Part shown: positions 63,366 through 64,000 of the stretch, piece by piece
Layout: every line of letters starts with the position of its first letter
Position numbering within the stretch: position 1 is the stretch's first letter
NCBI GenBank assembly: GCA_963575745.1
Contig: CAUYUJ010018870.1
Coordinates: forward strand, 129,369-193,368
Reading direction: 5' to 3'
Source: Prorocentrum cordatum
Lineage: Eukaryota; Sar; Dinophyceae; Prorocentrales; Prorocentraceae
Length of the DNA stretch: 64,000 nucleotides
Notes under the pieces: generated by a model
The model's database searches: none
What the model saw: only the letters and a program-made list of their open reading frames with translations
What the model was told of the DNA's origin: nothing
Position numbers and translations under genes: made by a program

Positions 63366-64000
63366 TCAATGCATTTTTGTGTGTTTGTTTTGTTATGTAG
63401 TTTTTTTTTTTTTTTACCTTGGCATCTACCACCATTACGGCTGTCTTGTGCGATTTGGTGCCTTCCTGAGGCTGCTTCGTGTGGCTCACCCGAGACGAGC
63501 ACTCCCAGAGAGCCCACCACTCAGAGGTGGCTCCGACTCCGTCCCTGGTCGGGGCATGCTGTGCGGGGCCCCAGAGGTGTCGAGGCTTGGCGAACGACGT
63601 CAAGGTGAGCGACGCAAGGAGGGGGTCGTCTGCGCCGACACTGGCGCGTAAGCTGCTCGCGTGAGGTCGCGCTCGACCGCCATCGTCTCCAATGTGGCGT
63701 GCCGCGCTGGCGGCCCACGTGATCTGCGGCGTAAGGTCGCCGTGTCATCTCGCGTAAGGTCCGTTTTTGATCACAAACCCGCGACGTCGTGATTTTTTCA
63801 CAACGTCGACCCCCAGAGGTCTGGACCCCTTCCCTGGGACCAGTTTTTCGTCCCGAGTCGTTTTCTGACGGTCCCGAGGCCCGGTGAGGGCCCCGGGGAG
63901 CAGAAAATAAGGAGAAACTTCCCGTCGTGATTTTTTTCGCAGCGCGAGCGAGTTGTTGCCCCGTGCCGTGCGGTGGTGCGCCGCGGCGCTGCCTGGCTTC
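63366..64000. other. No supported gene to right edge
   Basis: A T-run at 63401-63415, then mixed GC-rich DNA. CGCGTAAGGTC-like words repeat at about 63731 and 63752. Confidence 0.4.

Overview
The window looks like nuclear DNA of a dinoflagellate. The strongest evidence is the 22-nt dinoflagellate spliced leader (SL) encoded in the genome: exact at 1395-1416 (+) and 40764-40785 (-), and decayed at 53571-53592 (+). Encoded SLs are the recognised mark of trans-spliced mRNAs that were reverse-transcribed back into the genome. Overall high GC, tandem gene copies, very sparse genes, LINE debris and large amounts of simple repeat fit this. Two 100-N scaffold gaps (12677-12776, 31464-31563) lie in or next to low-complexity DNA. 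The species cannot be named from this; a GC-rich, repeat-rich genome such as Prorocentrum would fit, but that is inference.

Layout. 1-3.2 kb: a tandem array of an unrecognised Ala/Glu-rich gene. The first copy runs off the left edge. The second carries an SL relic 25 nt before its ATG. The spacer for a third copy dissolves into a (CAGACA)n repeat. 3.5-8.1 kb: a 90/77-bp satellite with conserved head and tail modules, arranged as a large inverted repeat. 8.1-13.7 kb: small inverted-repeat elements, microsatellites, a 9-bp minisatellite and the first gap. 13.7-19.4 kb: GAG repeats around two dead LINE pieces and a 440-bp duplication. 19.8-23.4 kb: an AT palindrome, 67-bp repeats and degenerate pentanucleotide DNA. 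23.5-25.6 kb: a decayed LINE on the minus strand split by 900 bp of CA repeat. 25.9-34.5 kb: satellites (84-bp alternating, 32-bp palindromic, 42-bp and 83-bp) and GAT/GAG/CGT repeats, with the second gap.

34.9-40.8 kb (minus): a nearly complete non-LTR retrotransposon with SL, ORF1 (RanBP2-type zinc finger plus coiled coil), APE endonuclease, reverse transcriptase, zinc knuckle and RNase H. Both ends touch GGA-type microsatellite. ORF2 is broken. 41.3-43.9 kb: unassigned DNA and a GAT repeat. 43.9-46.9 kb: a complete head-array-tail copy of the 77-bp satellite with a ~285-bp higher-order repeat. 47-53.5 kb: interspersed repeats, fold-back elements and (GGCCTCTTGG)-type blocks. 53.6-54.2 kb: the best-supported host gene, an intronless DeSI/PPPDE-type isopeptidase retrogene with double SL remnants. 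54.5-64 kb: minisatellites, an unidentified coding segment near 56.7 kb, retroelement-like fragments at 58.1-59.5 kb, a 215-bp MITE with a 6-bp target duplication, fold-back elements and a GT repeat.

The common theme is reverse transcription. Host mRNAs (the tandem gene and the DeSI gene) and the LINE's own mRNA all carry genomic SLs, so LINE machinery of the kind at 35-40 kb is the likely source of the retrogenes. No rRNA, convincing tRNA, SL-RNA gene, CRISPR array or bacterial-style operon was seen.
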